Notes under the pieces: model-generated | Databases searched by the model: none | What the model saw: only the letters and a program-made list of their open reading frames with translations | What the model was told of the DNA's origin: nothing | Translations under genes and position numbers: made by a program | Source of the DNA: JBBIQH01 sp964475945 | Lineage (GTDB): Archaea; Thermoproteota; Nitrososphaeria; Nitrososphaerales; Nitrosocaldaceae | Assembly (NCBI GenBank): GCA_964475945.1 | Contig: CAYYYF010000013.1 | Location: 1 to 38,867, forward strand | DNA length: 38,867 nt | Direction: 5' to 3' | In this document: in pieces, positions 1 to 7,761 of the stretch | Numbering within the stretch: the first letter of the stretch is position 1 | Layout: each line of letters begins with the position of its first letter

Positions 1-5
1 TATAG

Positions 6-40
6 CAATTCATCAAGCCATAAATGGCGAAGTTTTCTTG
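6..40 (-). mobile_element. Orphan IS200/IS605-type right-end remnant (hairpin)
   Basis: A perfect 5-bp hairpin, GCCAT-AA-ATGGC at 17-28, lies just downstream of the aconitase stop. Fourteen bases here (17-30) are identical to 38231-38244, where the same hairpin forms the 3' end of a tnpB gene and its right end. Read on the minus strand, the bases before the hairpin also resemble the tnpB tail (A-rich, then CTTCGCC against CCTCGCC). The bases after it differ. No tnpB can lie upstream in this orientation because aconitase occupies that DNA, so this looks like a solo end. It could instead be a chance hairpin acting in 3'-end formation of the aconitase mRNA. Confidence 0.45.
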
Positions 41-72
41 CTATACTATGTATAACATCATTATAAGATTAT

Positions 73-2685
73 TTAATTGCTATTGCTGTTTTTGCGTATT
101 ATCTCCCTCAATGCATAATGCAGTATGCTCCTACTCATGTAATACTTTAACTCATTCTCTGTATCTATCCTAGCAAGAACCTTTGTACTCTTAACATCAT
201 TACCCTTGCGTATAACAAGATCAACAACCTTCCTAGGCCTGAGATCCCTTAACCCTACTATATCAAACAACTCTGAGCCATCTATGCCCAATAAGTCTGC
301 ATTGCTATCCATGAACTGTAATGGTAGTATACCCATGCATATAAGATTGCTTCTATGTATCCTCTCAAAGCTCTCTGCTATAACTGCCCTTACACCAAGT
401 AGCCTTGGTCCCTTTGCTGCCCAGTCCCTTGAGCTCCCAGCACCGTAGTTCTTACCTGCTATTACTATCAATGGTATGCCTTCCTGCTTGTATAGCATTG
501 CAGCATCATATACAGTAAGTATCCTCCCGCTTGGGTAATGTACAGTATACCCTCCCTTCTTGCTTATCCCTTTAGCCTTAAGCATCTTATTCTCTATCTT
601 GCCTGTGAATGTGCCTCTAACCATGACATGCCAGTTACCCCTCCTTGCACCATATGTATTCAACCTTGCTATATTGACACCCTGCTCTTGCAGATATGAA
701 CCTGCTTGTGAATCTACTGGTATAAGCCCTGCTGGGGATATGTGATCAGTTGTTATGTTATCACCTAGTATAAGCAAGGCTCTAGCATTAATTATATCAT
801 CCAACATGATGTTATCATCTAAGGTAAAATCATCTAAGAAAGGTGCCCTCTGTATGAATGTGTTACTACTCCACTCATAAAACATGCTATTACTAGCATT
901 TATGGAATCCCACTCTGGCGCAATGTCCCCAAGATTTGAGTATGCCTCTTTATAATCTACATCAACCTGCTCTAGAATGTTCATAACCTCACTACCTGAG
1001 GGCCATATATCCTTAAGGTATACTGGCTTGTTATCTATATTATAGCCTATAGGTTCACTGCTAAGATCCTTAACCCTACCTGCTAAAGCATATGCTACTA
1101 CAAGGGGAGGAGACATAAGGTAATCTGCCCTAACATCTGGGTGTATTCTACCCTCAAAGTTCCTATTCCCAGATAGCACGGCAACAGCAATTATATCCTT
1201 GCCCTTTATTGCACTACTTAAATCATCATACAATGGTCCACTATTCCCTATGCATGTTGTGCACCCATACCCTACTATACCAAAGCCTAACTGCTCCAAG
1301 TAGTAAAGCAGGTTACTCCTCCTAAGGTACTGCTCAACTGCTCTAGAGCCTGGTGCAAGGCTAGTCTTAACATGCTTCCCTACCCTTAATCCATGCTCAT
1401 AAGCCTTCTTTGCTAGTAACCCTGCTGCTACTATAAGGTATGGGTTACTTGTATTTGTGCAACTTGTTATAGCAGCAATAACTATGCTACCATCACTTAA
1501 CTCATCTCCATTAATATTTACACTCCTTACATCTAAACCCTTGCCTCCAGATCTCTTCATGATCAACTCCTCTATACCCTTCCATGCATCCTTCAAGGTT
1601 CTCCTCTCCCATGGTAATGATGGGCCTGCTATGCAAGGCTCTACACTTGAGAGATCAAACTCTATAACCTTGCTGTAGTATGCATCTTTAGCATAACCAT
1701 ACATCCCTTGCCTCTTATAGTATACCTTAACCAACTCAGCAGCATCCTCTCTACCAGTAGCCCTTAGGTACCTTACAGTCTCATCATCTACTGGGAAGAG
1801 TGCAGTTGTAGCACCATACTCTGGTGCCATGTTTGCTATAGTTGCTCTATCTGGGACTGTTAATGAGTATACACCATCCCCTATGAACTCTAGGAATTTA
1901 TCAACAACATTATGCCTTCTTAGATGCTCAGTTAATGTTAAGACTATATCTGTTGCAGTAACACCCTCCCTAGGCTCATTGTATAACCTTATACCTATAA
2001 CATCTGGCACTATACTTATAGGCTGCCCAAGCATAGCAGCCTCTGCCTCTATACCTCCTACCCCCCATCCTAATACCCCTAGCCCATTAACCATGGTTGT
2101 ATGAGAATCCATACCTAGGCATGAGTCAAAGTATGCCATACAATTATCTTTAAGCACAACCCTTGCTATATACTCCAGATTAACCTGATGTATTATCCCT
2201 GTGCCTGGAGGGAATACCCTTAGGTTCCTGAATGCATTTGCTGCCCATTTAAGGAACTCATACCTTTCCCTATTCCTCTCCAACTCTAGCCTATGGTTAA
2301 GTATGTATGCATTACTCATACCCCAGTTATCAACCTGTACACTATGGTCTATAACAAGATCTACTGGGATAAGGGGATTTATTATATCTGCATTATACCC
2401 ATGCTTTACTGCAATCTCTCTAATTACTGCTAGATCCACTAACGCTGGGACACCTGTGTAATCCTGCATTATAACCCTAGCAACCTTAAATGGTACCTCT
2501 TGAGGATTGCTTGCATCCCATGAGAGTGCTTTATTAAGATCATCTGAGGTTATGTTCTTACCATCCATGTTTCTAGCAATAGACTCAAGTATTATCCTTA
2601 CAGTATGGGGCATATGATGAAATCTGCTAACATCGTAATAGTATATTCTCTCATTACCAATATCTAATGTTGATCTCTCTAGCAT
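73..2685 (-). CDS. acnA: Aconitate hydratase, AcnA-type
   Basis: 870-residue aconitase that isomerises citrate to isocitrate through cis-aconitate, in the cytoplasm, as part of the citric acid cycle (oxidative or partial). The three cysteines that would hold the catalytic 4Fe-4S cluster are visible: Cys409 in ITSCTNTSNP, and Cys475 and Cys478 in GYGCTTCIGNSGP. Other hallmarks are DSHTTMVNGLGVLGWGVGG near 193-211 and the swivel-domain signature GKNYGAGSSRDWAAKG. The length matches the bacterial/cytosolic AcnA/IRP class of about 890 residues, the form typical of Thaumarchaeota. A TATA-like CTTTTTAAG lies about 25 bp before the ATG, which supports this start and a leaderless mRNA. The gene stands alone. 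Confidence 0.96.
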   Translation of the reverse strand: MLERSTLDIGNERIYYYDVSRFHHMPHTVRIILESIARNMDGKNITSDDLNKALSWDASNPQEVPFKVARVIMQDYTGVPALVDLAVIREIAVKHGYNADIINPLIPVDLVIDHSVQVDNWGMSNAYILNHRLELERNRERYEFLKWAANAFRNLRVFPPGTGIIHQVNLEYIARVVLKDNCMAYFDSCLGMDSHTTMVNGLGVLGWGVGGIEAEAAMLGQPISIVPDVIGIRLYNEPREGVTATDIVLTLTEHLRRHNVVDKFLEFIGDGVYSLTVPDRATIANMAPEYGATTALFPVDDETVRYLRATGREDAAELVKVYYKRQGMYGYAKDAYYSKVIEFDLSSVEPCIAGPSLPWERRTLKDAWKGIEELIMKRSGGKGLDVRSVNINGDELSDGSIVIAAITSCTNTSNPYLIVAAGLLAKKAYEHGLRVGKHVKTSLAPGSRAVEQYLRRSNLLYYLEQLGFGIVGYGCTTCIGNSGPLYDDLSSAIKGKDIIAVAVLSGNRNFEGRIHPDVRADYLMSPPLVVAYALAGRVKDLSSEPIGYNIDNKPVYLKDIWPSGSEVMNILEQVDVDYKEAYSNLGDIAPEWDSINASNSMFYEWSSNTFIQRAPFLDDFTLDDNIMLDDIINARALLILGDNITTDHISPAGLIPVDSQAGSYLQEQGVNIARLNTYGARRGNWHVMVRGTFTGKIENKMLKAKGISKKGGYTVHYPSGRILTVYDAAMLYKQEGIPLIVIAGKNYGAGSSRDWAAKGPRLLGVRAVIAESFERIHRSNLICMGILPLQFMDSNADLLGIDGSELFDIVGLRDLRPRKVVDLVIRKGNDVKSTKVLARIDTENELKYYMSRSILHYALREIIRKNSNSN

Positions 2686-2735
2686 AATGCATCTTAATAC
2701 CCAAGGCTTAAAAAGGTTCCTAGGGTAAATAAATA

Positions 2736-3260
2736 TTAGAGCAGTCTTACATCAGTCTTTATAACATTCTTCATGCTATATATAGCTGGGCATCTCTCCT
2801 CTGCTAGCTTTAAGATCTTGGCAAGCTCTTCTTTGCTAGCATTCTCAGCATCAGCATCCACTTCAAAGTTAACAACCTCTGTTATAGGCTCATCTGCTAT
2901 ATCAAGGGTCTTCGCAAAGTTTACCACACAGTTTGATCTTACATTAAGCCTCTTAAGCCTTATACCCTTGCTTGCCGCTATGCTTGCAAATGTTGCTATA
3001 AAGCATGAGGTCATCCCTGCTATGCAGTATGCCATTGGGCCTAGCCTATTACCATTACCCCCAAGCCATGTTGGGCTATCTATCTCTATAACCTGCTTAC
3101 CCTTCTCATATGCTAGTTCAGTCCTAAACTGGTAGCCTTTTGTATCATCAAGCACCCATTCCCCTTCAAGCTTGATGACCTTCTTCAAAGTATCCTTATT
3201 CTTCTTACCAGCCTCTACAAACTCTGCTACCTTGCTAAGGTTAACGTTGTTGAGTATCAT
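2736..3260 (-). CDS. OsmC-like peroxidase-family protein
   Basis: 174 residues with the OsmC/Ohr fold signatures. The two cysteines expected to form the peroxidatic pair are Cys86 (GMTSCFIATFASIAASKGI) and Cys157 (AEERCPAIYSMKN). An extra Cys79 lies in MAYCIAGM. OsmC proteins reduce organic hydroperoxides or act on other thiol substrates; the exact substrate cannot be read here. The start lies 12 bp after the stop of the YHS microgene, so the two are probably co-transcribed from a promoter upstream of 3434. If so, the operator array at 3473-3572 would control both. The first 25-30 residues are helical and precede the usual OsmC start. Confidence 0.85.
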   Translation of the reverse strand: MILNNVNLSKVAEFVEAGKKNKDTLKKVIKLEGEWVLDDTKGYQFRTELAYEKGKQVIEIDSPTWLGGNGNRLGPMAYCIAGMTSCFIATFASIAASKGIRLKRLNVRSNCVVNFAKTLDIADEPITEVVNFEVDADAENASKEELAKILKLAEERCPAIYSMKNVIKTDVRLL

Positions 3261-3272
3261 AGATGCTCTATA

Positions 3273-3434
3273 CTACAACTGCTTATTAACATTACCCTTA
3301 TACTTCTTTGGGTTCTTAAGGAAGATCTTCTTGCATCCATCACAGCAGAAGTAGTATACCTTACCCTCATACTCAGCAGTTACTGCAAGGTCATCATTCA
3401 ACTCTATGCCACAGACAGGATCAAGCACACGCAT
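3273..3434 (-). CDS. YHS-domain metal-binding microprotein
   Basis: A 53-residue reading frame beginning MRVLDPVCGIELNDD and ending in TAG. It has the full YHS pattern: DPVCG at 5-9, a YEGKVYYFCCDGCKK segment at 22-36 and the closing KIFLKNPKKYKG. Cysteines 8, 30, 31 and 34 are candidate metal ligands. YHS domains occur as metal-sensing or metal-delivery modules, often beside copper ATPases or oxidases. The gene is first in a two-gene unit with the OsmC-like gene. A minus-strand TATA element at 3453-3463 sits about 24 bp from the ATG, which supports a leaderless start. Small size makes it easy to miss, but the match to the YHS pattern is strong. Confidence 0.9.
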   Translation of the reverse strand: MRVLDPVCGIELNDDLAVTAEYEGKVYYFCCDGCKKIFLKNPKKYKGNVNKQL

Positions 3435-3452
3435 AGTATTGCTTCAAGGAGG

Positions 3453-3463
3453 ATATATTTATT
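3453..3463 (-). promoter_or_regulatory. TATA element of the YHS-osmC unit
   Basis: The minus-strand sequence AATAAATATAT is centred about 24 bp before the YHS ATG at 3434, the spacing expected for a leaderless archaeal transcript. The first palindromic site (3473-3494) begins about 10 bp upstream of it, next to the expected BRE. Confidence 0.6.
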
Positions 3464-3472
3464 CATGATGTT

Positions 3473-3572
3473 AGCTATACAAAAATGTATATCTTAGCTA
3501 CCCAAATCTGTATAGCTTCATTTATAAAGCTACTCATTTTTGTATAGCTTAGCTATACAGATCTGTATAGCT
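3473..3572. promoter_or_regulatory. Array of four 22-bp palindromic operator sites
   Basis: Four 22-bp sites occupy 3473-3494, 3496-3517, 3528-3549 and 3551-3572. The last is a perfect palindrome: half-site AGCTATACAGA followed by its exact reverse complement. The first is near-palindromic. The middle two keep an intact right half (TGTATAGCT) and a degenerate left half starting AGCTA. Starts are 23, 32 and 23 bp apart, roughly two or three helical turns, so bound dimers would lie on similar faces. The array is between the 3' end of the Tes-like gene and the YHS-osmC promoter, hence most likely controls the latter. The protein that binds is unknown; the TrmB- and DtxR-type regulators nearby are candidates only. 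Confidence 0.8.
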
Positions 3573-3649
3573 AGTTATAAACTTTATGTATAAATTTTTT
3601 CTATGCGATAGGGTTAACCTAATAAAGACTAATTAAAAAATGGATTAGG

Positions 3650-5341
3650 CTAGAAGCCTTTAACTCCTTGAGCCAACTCTACTTGCCTATGCATCTCTGA
3701 TAATGCACATCCTGCACCCATATCAACCTGTGGTTTACCTCTTCTAAGCAACCCTCTGTATAGACCCTCCTCTAACCTCTTCCCTACCTTCCTCTCCCAC
3801 TCCTCAACTGCTATACCATACTTCTTCTGTATCCTATCTCTATACCACTCTGGGATAACATTGAATGCACAGAATGGTATTATCCTTAGATCTGGTGTCA
3901 GATAGTGTATATCACACCTTTGCAATCTCTCAAGGTCTTCATTATATTTATCTTGGAAGTGCATCATACCTAGGAATAAGCTCCTAACATGCCATGAGCC
4001 TACGCTATCGAAGTTCCTCTTGAGTAGTATGCTAGCAAACATCTTTGCTAGATCAACTCCCTTTGGTTGCTTGCTCTTATCTATGAATGTATTCAACTTG
4101 TTAACAACCTCTACCATACCAATGTATCTATTCTTACCTGACCTTAACTCCTCAGCCTTCTCCTCAAGATACTCAAGTAGGCCTCTTATATCAACGAATG
4201 AAGTCAATGGAACAAGTTTCTTACTCTCTGCATCCTCAAAGACATATGTGCCTGCGCCACATGCAAAGTGTATGCTTAACTCATACTTTGGCTTCTTACT
4301 GAACTGTTCTATAACATCTGTTAATGGCATGCAACTGGGTACTGGGAACCATGCATCCTTTGGTATCTCACCGTTGGTCTGCTCCTCAATCCTCTCTATG
4401 CAGTCTGGTATGGTTATTCTATACTTCTCTCTCTCCTTCTTGCTCATCCTACCTGTAAGTGATACAGGTTGGAAGTTTACCCCATGAACAACATCCATAT
4501 TCCTCTGCGCATACCTTATTATATCACCTAACTCATGGTCATTGACAGACTTTATTACAGTAGGTACAAAGACTATGGTCATCCCTACCTTCCTAGCATT
4601 CTCAAGCACATAAGGCACCTCCCAGTGGTTCTTTGGGTTGGTTCTAGGGGTAACACCATCAAAGCTTAGATAAAGGTTGTTAACCCCACTCTCCCTTATC
4701 TGCCTCATAAGGTCTACATCCATAGCTAACTTTATACCATTTGTATTCATCTGTATATGGTCTATGCCTTCCTCTTTTATCGTCTTTATAACATCAACTA
4801 TATCCTCTCTAAGCATAGGCTCACCACCTGTTATCTGTAGTGAGTTGCCTGGTATTGGGCGCTCTGCCTTGAGTATCTTTGCCATTGCCCTTACCTGCTC
4901 TAATGTAGGCTCGTATAGGTATGAGCCTTCTAGACCCTTCTTAACATAGAAGAAGCAGTACCAGCATGTAAGGTCACATCTATTTGTAACTATCATGTTT
5001 GCTAAACCAGAGTGACTTAGATGGTTTGTGCATAAGCCACAGTTGGTTGGGCATGCACACTTCTCTATACCAACATTTGCTGCATCCTGTTCTATACCCT
5101 TGCCATCCTTCCAGTATGCACTGAACTTTGCATACATATCATAGGATCCAAAGTATAGCTCCTCAAACTCTCCATGCTTGGGGCATACCTTGCTCATGTA
5201 TACCTTGCCATCTCTCTCAAATACCTCAGCATCCAGTATCATGTTACACTCTGGGCATATACTCTGAGTATACCTTATAGTCTTGCTCTTACCTTTTCTA
5301 TCATCCTTCTTATCTAATGACCTTATCTGTATTAGATCCAT
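3650..5341 (-). CDS. Radical SAM tetraether lipid synthase (Tes)-like protein
   Basis: A 563-residue radical SAM protein of the MJ0619/Tes family. Tes joins the phytanyl chains of two archaeol lipids to make GDGT tetraethers. Visible features, numbered from the upstream ATG at 5359: an N-terminal metal site with CPEC at 35-38 and CPKHG at 59-63; a cysteine cluster CACPTNCGLC at 101-110; the radical SAM triad Cys128, Cys132, Cys135 in NRCDLTCWYC; ITGGEP; and the family block GVNFQPVSLTGR followed by RITIPD and EEQTNGEI. I prefer the ATG at 5341 because a TATA-like TTATATCTTAA at 5361-5371 lies about 26 bp before it. The ATG at 5359 would add six residues. It is divergent from the TrmB-type gene. 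Archaea often hold several paralogues, so the exact lipid step is inferred. Confidence 0.8.
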   Translation of the reverse strand: MDLIQIRSLDKKDDRKGKSKTIRYTQSICPECNMILDAEVFERDGKVYMSKVCPKHGEFEELYFGSYDMYAKFSAYWKDGKGIEQDAANVGIEKCACPTNCGLCTNHLSHSGLANMIVTNRCDLTCWYCFFYVKKGLEGSYLYEPTLEQVRAMAKILKAERPIPGNSLQITGGEPMLREDIVDVIKTIKEEGIDHIQMNTNGIKLAMDVDLMRQIRESGVNNLYLSFDGVTPRTNPKNHWEVPYVLENARKVGMTIVFVPTVIKSVNDHELGDIIRYAQRNMDVVHGVNFQPVSLTGRMSKKEREKYRITIPDCIERIEEQTNGEIPKDAWFPVPSCMPLTDVIEQFSKKPKYELSIHFACGAGTYVFEDAESKKLVPLTSFVDIRGLLEYLEEKAEELRSGKNRYIGMVEVVNKLNTFIDKSKQPKGVDLAKMFASILLKRNFDSVGSWHVRSLFLGMMHFQDKYNEDLERLQRCDIHYLTPDLRIIPFCAFNVIPEWYRDRIQKKYGIAVEEWERKVGKRLEEGLYRGLLRRGKPQVDMGAGCALSEMHRQVELAQGVKGF

Positions 5342-5443
5342 TGCTATGCTAACATACATTTTAAGATATAAGCATATCTAAAGTAAACATAAGGTGAATA
5401 GTAGTATGCTAAGATTAAATAACATAAGAGGAGAAGGTATAGT

Positions 5444-6211
5444 ATGTTAAGTGATAAGGCTAAGAGGGCAATGGAGGTAATAGGGTTAACAAGCTATGAG
5501 GTTAAGGCTTACACCACTCTACTAACTGAGGGGCCATTGATAGCACAGGAGTTAAGCACTAGATCTGGTGTGCCTTATAGCAAGATATACGAGGTATTAG
5601 GTAAGTTGGAGGAGAAGGGTTGGATAGAGTCTGATAACTCTAGACCAACAAAGTTCTACCCAAAGTCCCCAGCAACAGCATTGGAGAGCATGCGTATGCG
5701 TATGGAGAGTGAGATGAAGGAGGCAGAGAGTGTTATAATGAACGAGCTCATGCCCTTGTATAATAAGAGTGGTGTAAAGGAGAGGCCTGAGATATGGGTG
5801 CTTAGAGGGTTATACAATATAGTAGCAAAGGTTAAAGAGGTTATATTGGCAAGTGAGAAGGAGTTGCTTATTGCATTACCAGCAGTAGCAAGCAGCATAA
5901 GTAAGCAGATGCAACCACTGCTAAGGGAGTTGAAGGATAAGGGTGTAAGGATACTCATAATAGCAGCAGAGAGCACTAGTAGTGATGTTATAAGGGCATT
6001 GAGTAGGGTAGCAGATGTTAGGCTTAAGGATAGCATGTTTGGAGGGGGGGTTATAAGTGATAGCAGGCAGGTTATACTGTTACTTGCAAGTGAAAGGTTA
6101 AGCAATGAGCCCCTTGCAATACTAGCAGAACATACTGGCTTGGCAAGCTTTGCTAAGGAGTACTTCAACTACCTATGGAAGGATGCTAAGCAGATAAACT
6201 TAAGTAGTTAA
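5444..6211 (+). CDS. TrmB-family transcriptional regulator
   Basis: 255 residues. The first 75 or so form a winged helix-turn-helix of TrmB type (LTSYEVKAYTTLLTEGPLIA, then SGVPYSKIYEVLGKLEEKGW). A short coiled segment around 80-100 follows, then a C-terminal half with the phospholipase-D-like sensor fold seen in many TrmB relatives (LIALPAVASSI, GVRILIIAAES). TrmB proteins bind small ligands, often sugars, and act at promoters. The gene is divergent from the Tes-like gene, with about 100 bp between starts, so it may regulate that gene or itself. An A+T-rich GATTAAATAAC at about 5412-5422 fits as its TATA region. The ligand cannot be predicted. Confidence 0.85.
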   Translation: MLSDKAKRAMEVIGLTSYEVKAYTTLLTEGPLIAQELSTRSGVPYSKIYEVLGKLEEKGWIESDNSRPTKFYPKSPATALESMRMRMESEMKEAESVIMNELMPLYNKSGVKERPEIWVLRGLYNIVAKVKEVILASEKELLIALPAVASSISKQMQPLLRELKDKGVRILIIAAESTSSDVIRALSRVADVRLKDSMFGGGVISDSRQVILLLASERLSNEPLAILAEHTGLASFAKEYFNYLWKDAKQINLSS

Positions 6212-6255
6212 TCTCTGAATAAAGACTTTATATACTTGACTAATAAAGTATTAGC

Positions 6256-6699
6256 ATGGAGAGGGAGGCTCTATTCATAGAGACTGCTGAGAGGGAGCAT
6301 ATAGAGATGTATTTAAAGGCTATATGGATGCTCAATGAGAGAGGTGAAGAGGCGAAGGTTAGTATCATAGCAAAGACACTTAACATAAAGCAACCTAGCG
6401 TTGTTCAGATGCTAAGAAAGCTGTATAGAAGGGGGTATGTGATATACTCAAATGGCAAGGCTAAGCTTACTGGGAAGGGGGAGGAGATAGGTAGGCAGAT
6501 GGTAAGGAACAGTAGACTGCTTGAGGTTCTTATGAAGAATGCATTAAAGATAGATCTGAATGAGGAGATGGTATGTGGGATGGAGCATCATATGAGTAAG
6601 GACTTTGCTGATGCAATATGCACATTGCTTAATCATCCTAGAGCATGCCCCCATGGATATGCCATACCAGAAGGTAAGTGCTGTAATGATAGAGCATAA
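6256..6699 (+). CDS. DtxR/MntR-family metal-dependent regulator
   Basis: 147 residues: an N-terminal winged helix (EHIEMYLKAIWMLNERGEEA, then KVSIIAKTLNIKQPSVVQML) and a dimerisation region with candidate metal ligands in EEMVCGMEHHMS. Family proteins repress manganese or iron uptake genes when metal is bound. The C-terminus ACPHGYAIPEGKCC has three extra cysteines and a histidine, a tail common in archaeal members. There is no SH3-like third domain, so it resembles MntR in length. A TATA-like TTTATATA sits about 25 bp before the ATG, so it probably has its own promoter despite following the TrmB-type gene by 44 bp. Confidence 0.88.
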   Translation: MEREALFIETAEREHIEMYLKAIWMLNERGEEAKVSIIAKTLNIKQPSVVQMLRKLYRRGYVIYSNGKAKLTGKGEEIGRQMVRNSRLLEVLMKNALKIDLNEEMVCGMEHHMSKDFADAICTLLNHPRACPHGYAIPEGKCCNDRA

Positions 6700-6750
6700 T
6701 CTATCGGTAATAAATTAAAATTAAAATTAAAATAAATTAATTAATGCAAG

Positions 6751-7086
6751 TTAACGGCTTAGCCTTGTAAGCTTCAACCTTAGGTCTGCAAGCTCTTGAG
6801 AACTCAATCTAACCCAGTTACCACCGCTCCTCTCTATAACTATGTAACCTTGCTTACGCTCGCTTGGATATACTCTAATGTATGCACCATCGCTTCTAGT
6901 AAACTCATACCTCTTCCCTGAAGAGGCTTTATCTATAGCAACTATAAACTCAGCAACGTCCTTGCTGGTAGGTATAGCAACTCCACCTCCACCACCCGTA
7001 GGTAAAGTACCTCCTCTTGCACCACCCTCATCACTTGCCCTTATTACCCATCCATTACCATCTAACTTTGTAACATCCACTGCCAT
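6751..7086 (-). CDS. Hypothetical protein with glycine-rich linker
   Basis: 111 residues, not recognised. The N-terminal 25 residues are followed by a flexible stretch (GGARGGTLPTGGGGG, 21-35), then a compact predicted alpha/beta domain of about 70 residues ending in WVRLSSQELADLRLK and a basic tail. The strand-rich middle (KRYEFTRSDGAYIRVYP, then QGYIVIERSGG) with a final helix recalls small nucleic-acid-binding folds such as PC4, but I see no diagnostic residues. A minus-strand TATA-like CTTTATAAC about 30 bp upstream and good coding character support a real gene. It converges with the DtxR-type gene. Confidence 0.6.
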   Translation of the reverse strand: MAVDVTKLDGNGWVIRASDEGGARGGTLPTGGGGGVAIPTSKDVAEFIVAIDKASSGKRYEFTRSDGAYIRVYPSERKQGYIVIERSGGNWVRLSSQELADLRLKLTRLSR

Positions 7087-7206
7087 GGATTCAACTCATT
7101 GTAAGAAAGTTATAAAGCTTTTTGCTTAGCATTCTAGAATAAGATCATTTGTAGCATAAATGGAGCAATACTTATTTATTTTATGGGTATGTAATTAATA
7201 TTAACT

Positions 7207-7617
7207 ATGCTGAAGGAGAGGGCTCTGCTGATAAGTGAGGAGGATATTGATGCAGAGATGCTTAAGAGGCTTAGGGCAAAGATAGTTACACAGATGCTCC
7301 CTCCACATAGATACGATGGTATACTTGTATTAAATGATGATGGGATCGTATTTGATGGGAAGGATATACTTGATGGTAGTAGGTTTAGATTGGTTATACC
7401 ATTGAGTAGTATAGTAGATATACATCTAGGTTATGATGAGAGGTTTATAGGTAAGGATAGCAAGGGTAAGAGCTACAAACTCTTGCCTATAAGGATAAGT
7501 TACAAGTTAGATTCTACTAAGAGAGTATACATATTCCCAGAGTTCAATGGTCTTTTTCGATCAAGTAGTAGCGAAGAGGTGTATAAGATACTACTAAGCA
7601 AGGGATCTATTGCATAA
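7207..7617 (+). CDS. Hypothetical protein, possible PH/GRAM-like domain
   Basis: 136 residues, not assigned to a named family. The pattern YDGILVLNDDGIVFDGK, then RLVIPLSSIVDI, then a strand-rich C-terminal half resembles the bacterial PH/GRAM-like fold, in which a polypeptide strand pair is followed by an IPL..I element. The same LVIPLSSIV block occurs in the protein encoded at 8290-8772 on the other strand, suggesting the two are distant paralogues. A TATA-like TTATTTATTTTA ends about 23 bp before the ATG. The box C/D sRNA begins 30 bp after its stop codon. Function is unknown. Confidence 0.6.
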   Translation: MLKERALLISEEDIDAEMLKRLRAKIVTQMLPPHRYDGILVLNDDGIVFDGKDILDGSRFRLVIPLSSIVDIHLGYDERFIGKDSKGKSYKLLPIRISYKLDSTKRVYIFPEFNGLFRSSSSEEVYKILLSKGSIA

Positions 7618-7619
7618 GG

Positions 7620-7629
7620 TTTTATTTTA
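7620..7629 (+). promoter_or_regulatory. TATA element of the box C/D sRNA
   Basis: TTTTATTTTA is centred about 24 bp before the predicted 5' end of the sRNA at 7648, the normal archaeal spacing. It suggests the sRNA has its own promoter rather than being cut from the upstream mRNA. Confidence 0.5.
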
Positions 7630-7647
7630 CCTTGTATTAAATACAAT

Positions 7648-7711
7648 GGGCATGCGATGATGATACTAGCCCTTCTGAGCAGTGATGAAGATCTTGAGTG
7701 CTGAGATGCCC
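7648..7711 (+). ncRNA. Box C/D sRNA (2'-O-methylation guide)
   Basis: The intergenic stretch contains every element of an archaeal C/D guide RNA in order and spacing: box C ATGATGA at 7657-7663; an 11-nt guide at 7664-7674; box D' CTGA at 7675-7678; a 3-nt spacer; box C' GTGATGA at 7682-7688; a 12-nt guide at 7689-7700; and box D CTGA at 7701-7704. The ends GGGCAT and ATGCCC can pair as a short terminal stem. Guides would direct methylation at the nucleotide pairing five bases upstream of D' or D. The predicted target strings are AAGGGCTAGTA (D') and CACTCAAGATCT (D), as DNA. I cannot say which rRNA or tRNA contains them. Confidence 0.87.
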
Positions 7712-7761
7712 AGAACATAATAATAAAGTTATTAAGTGGATTTAGATTAATTACTATTGGA

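Noticed and set aside
3473..3572. CRISPR or rho-independent terminator reading of the palindrome array.
   Set aside because: Spacing between sites is too short for CRISPR spacers. The sites lie upstream of a promoter, with no T-run after the hairpins on the relevant strand.
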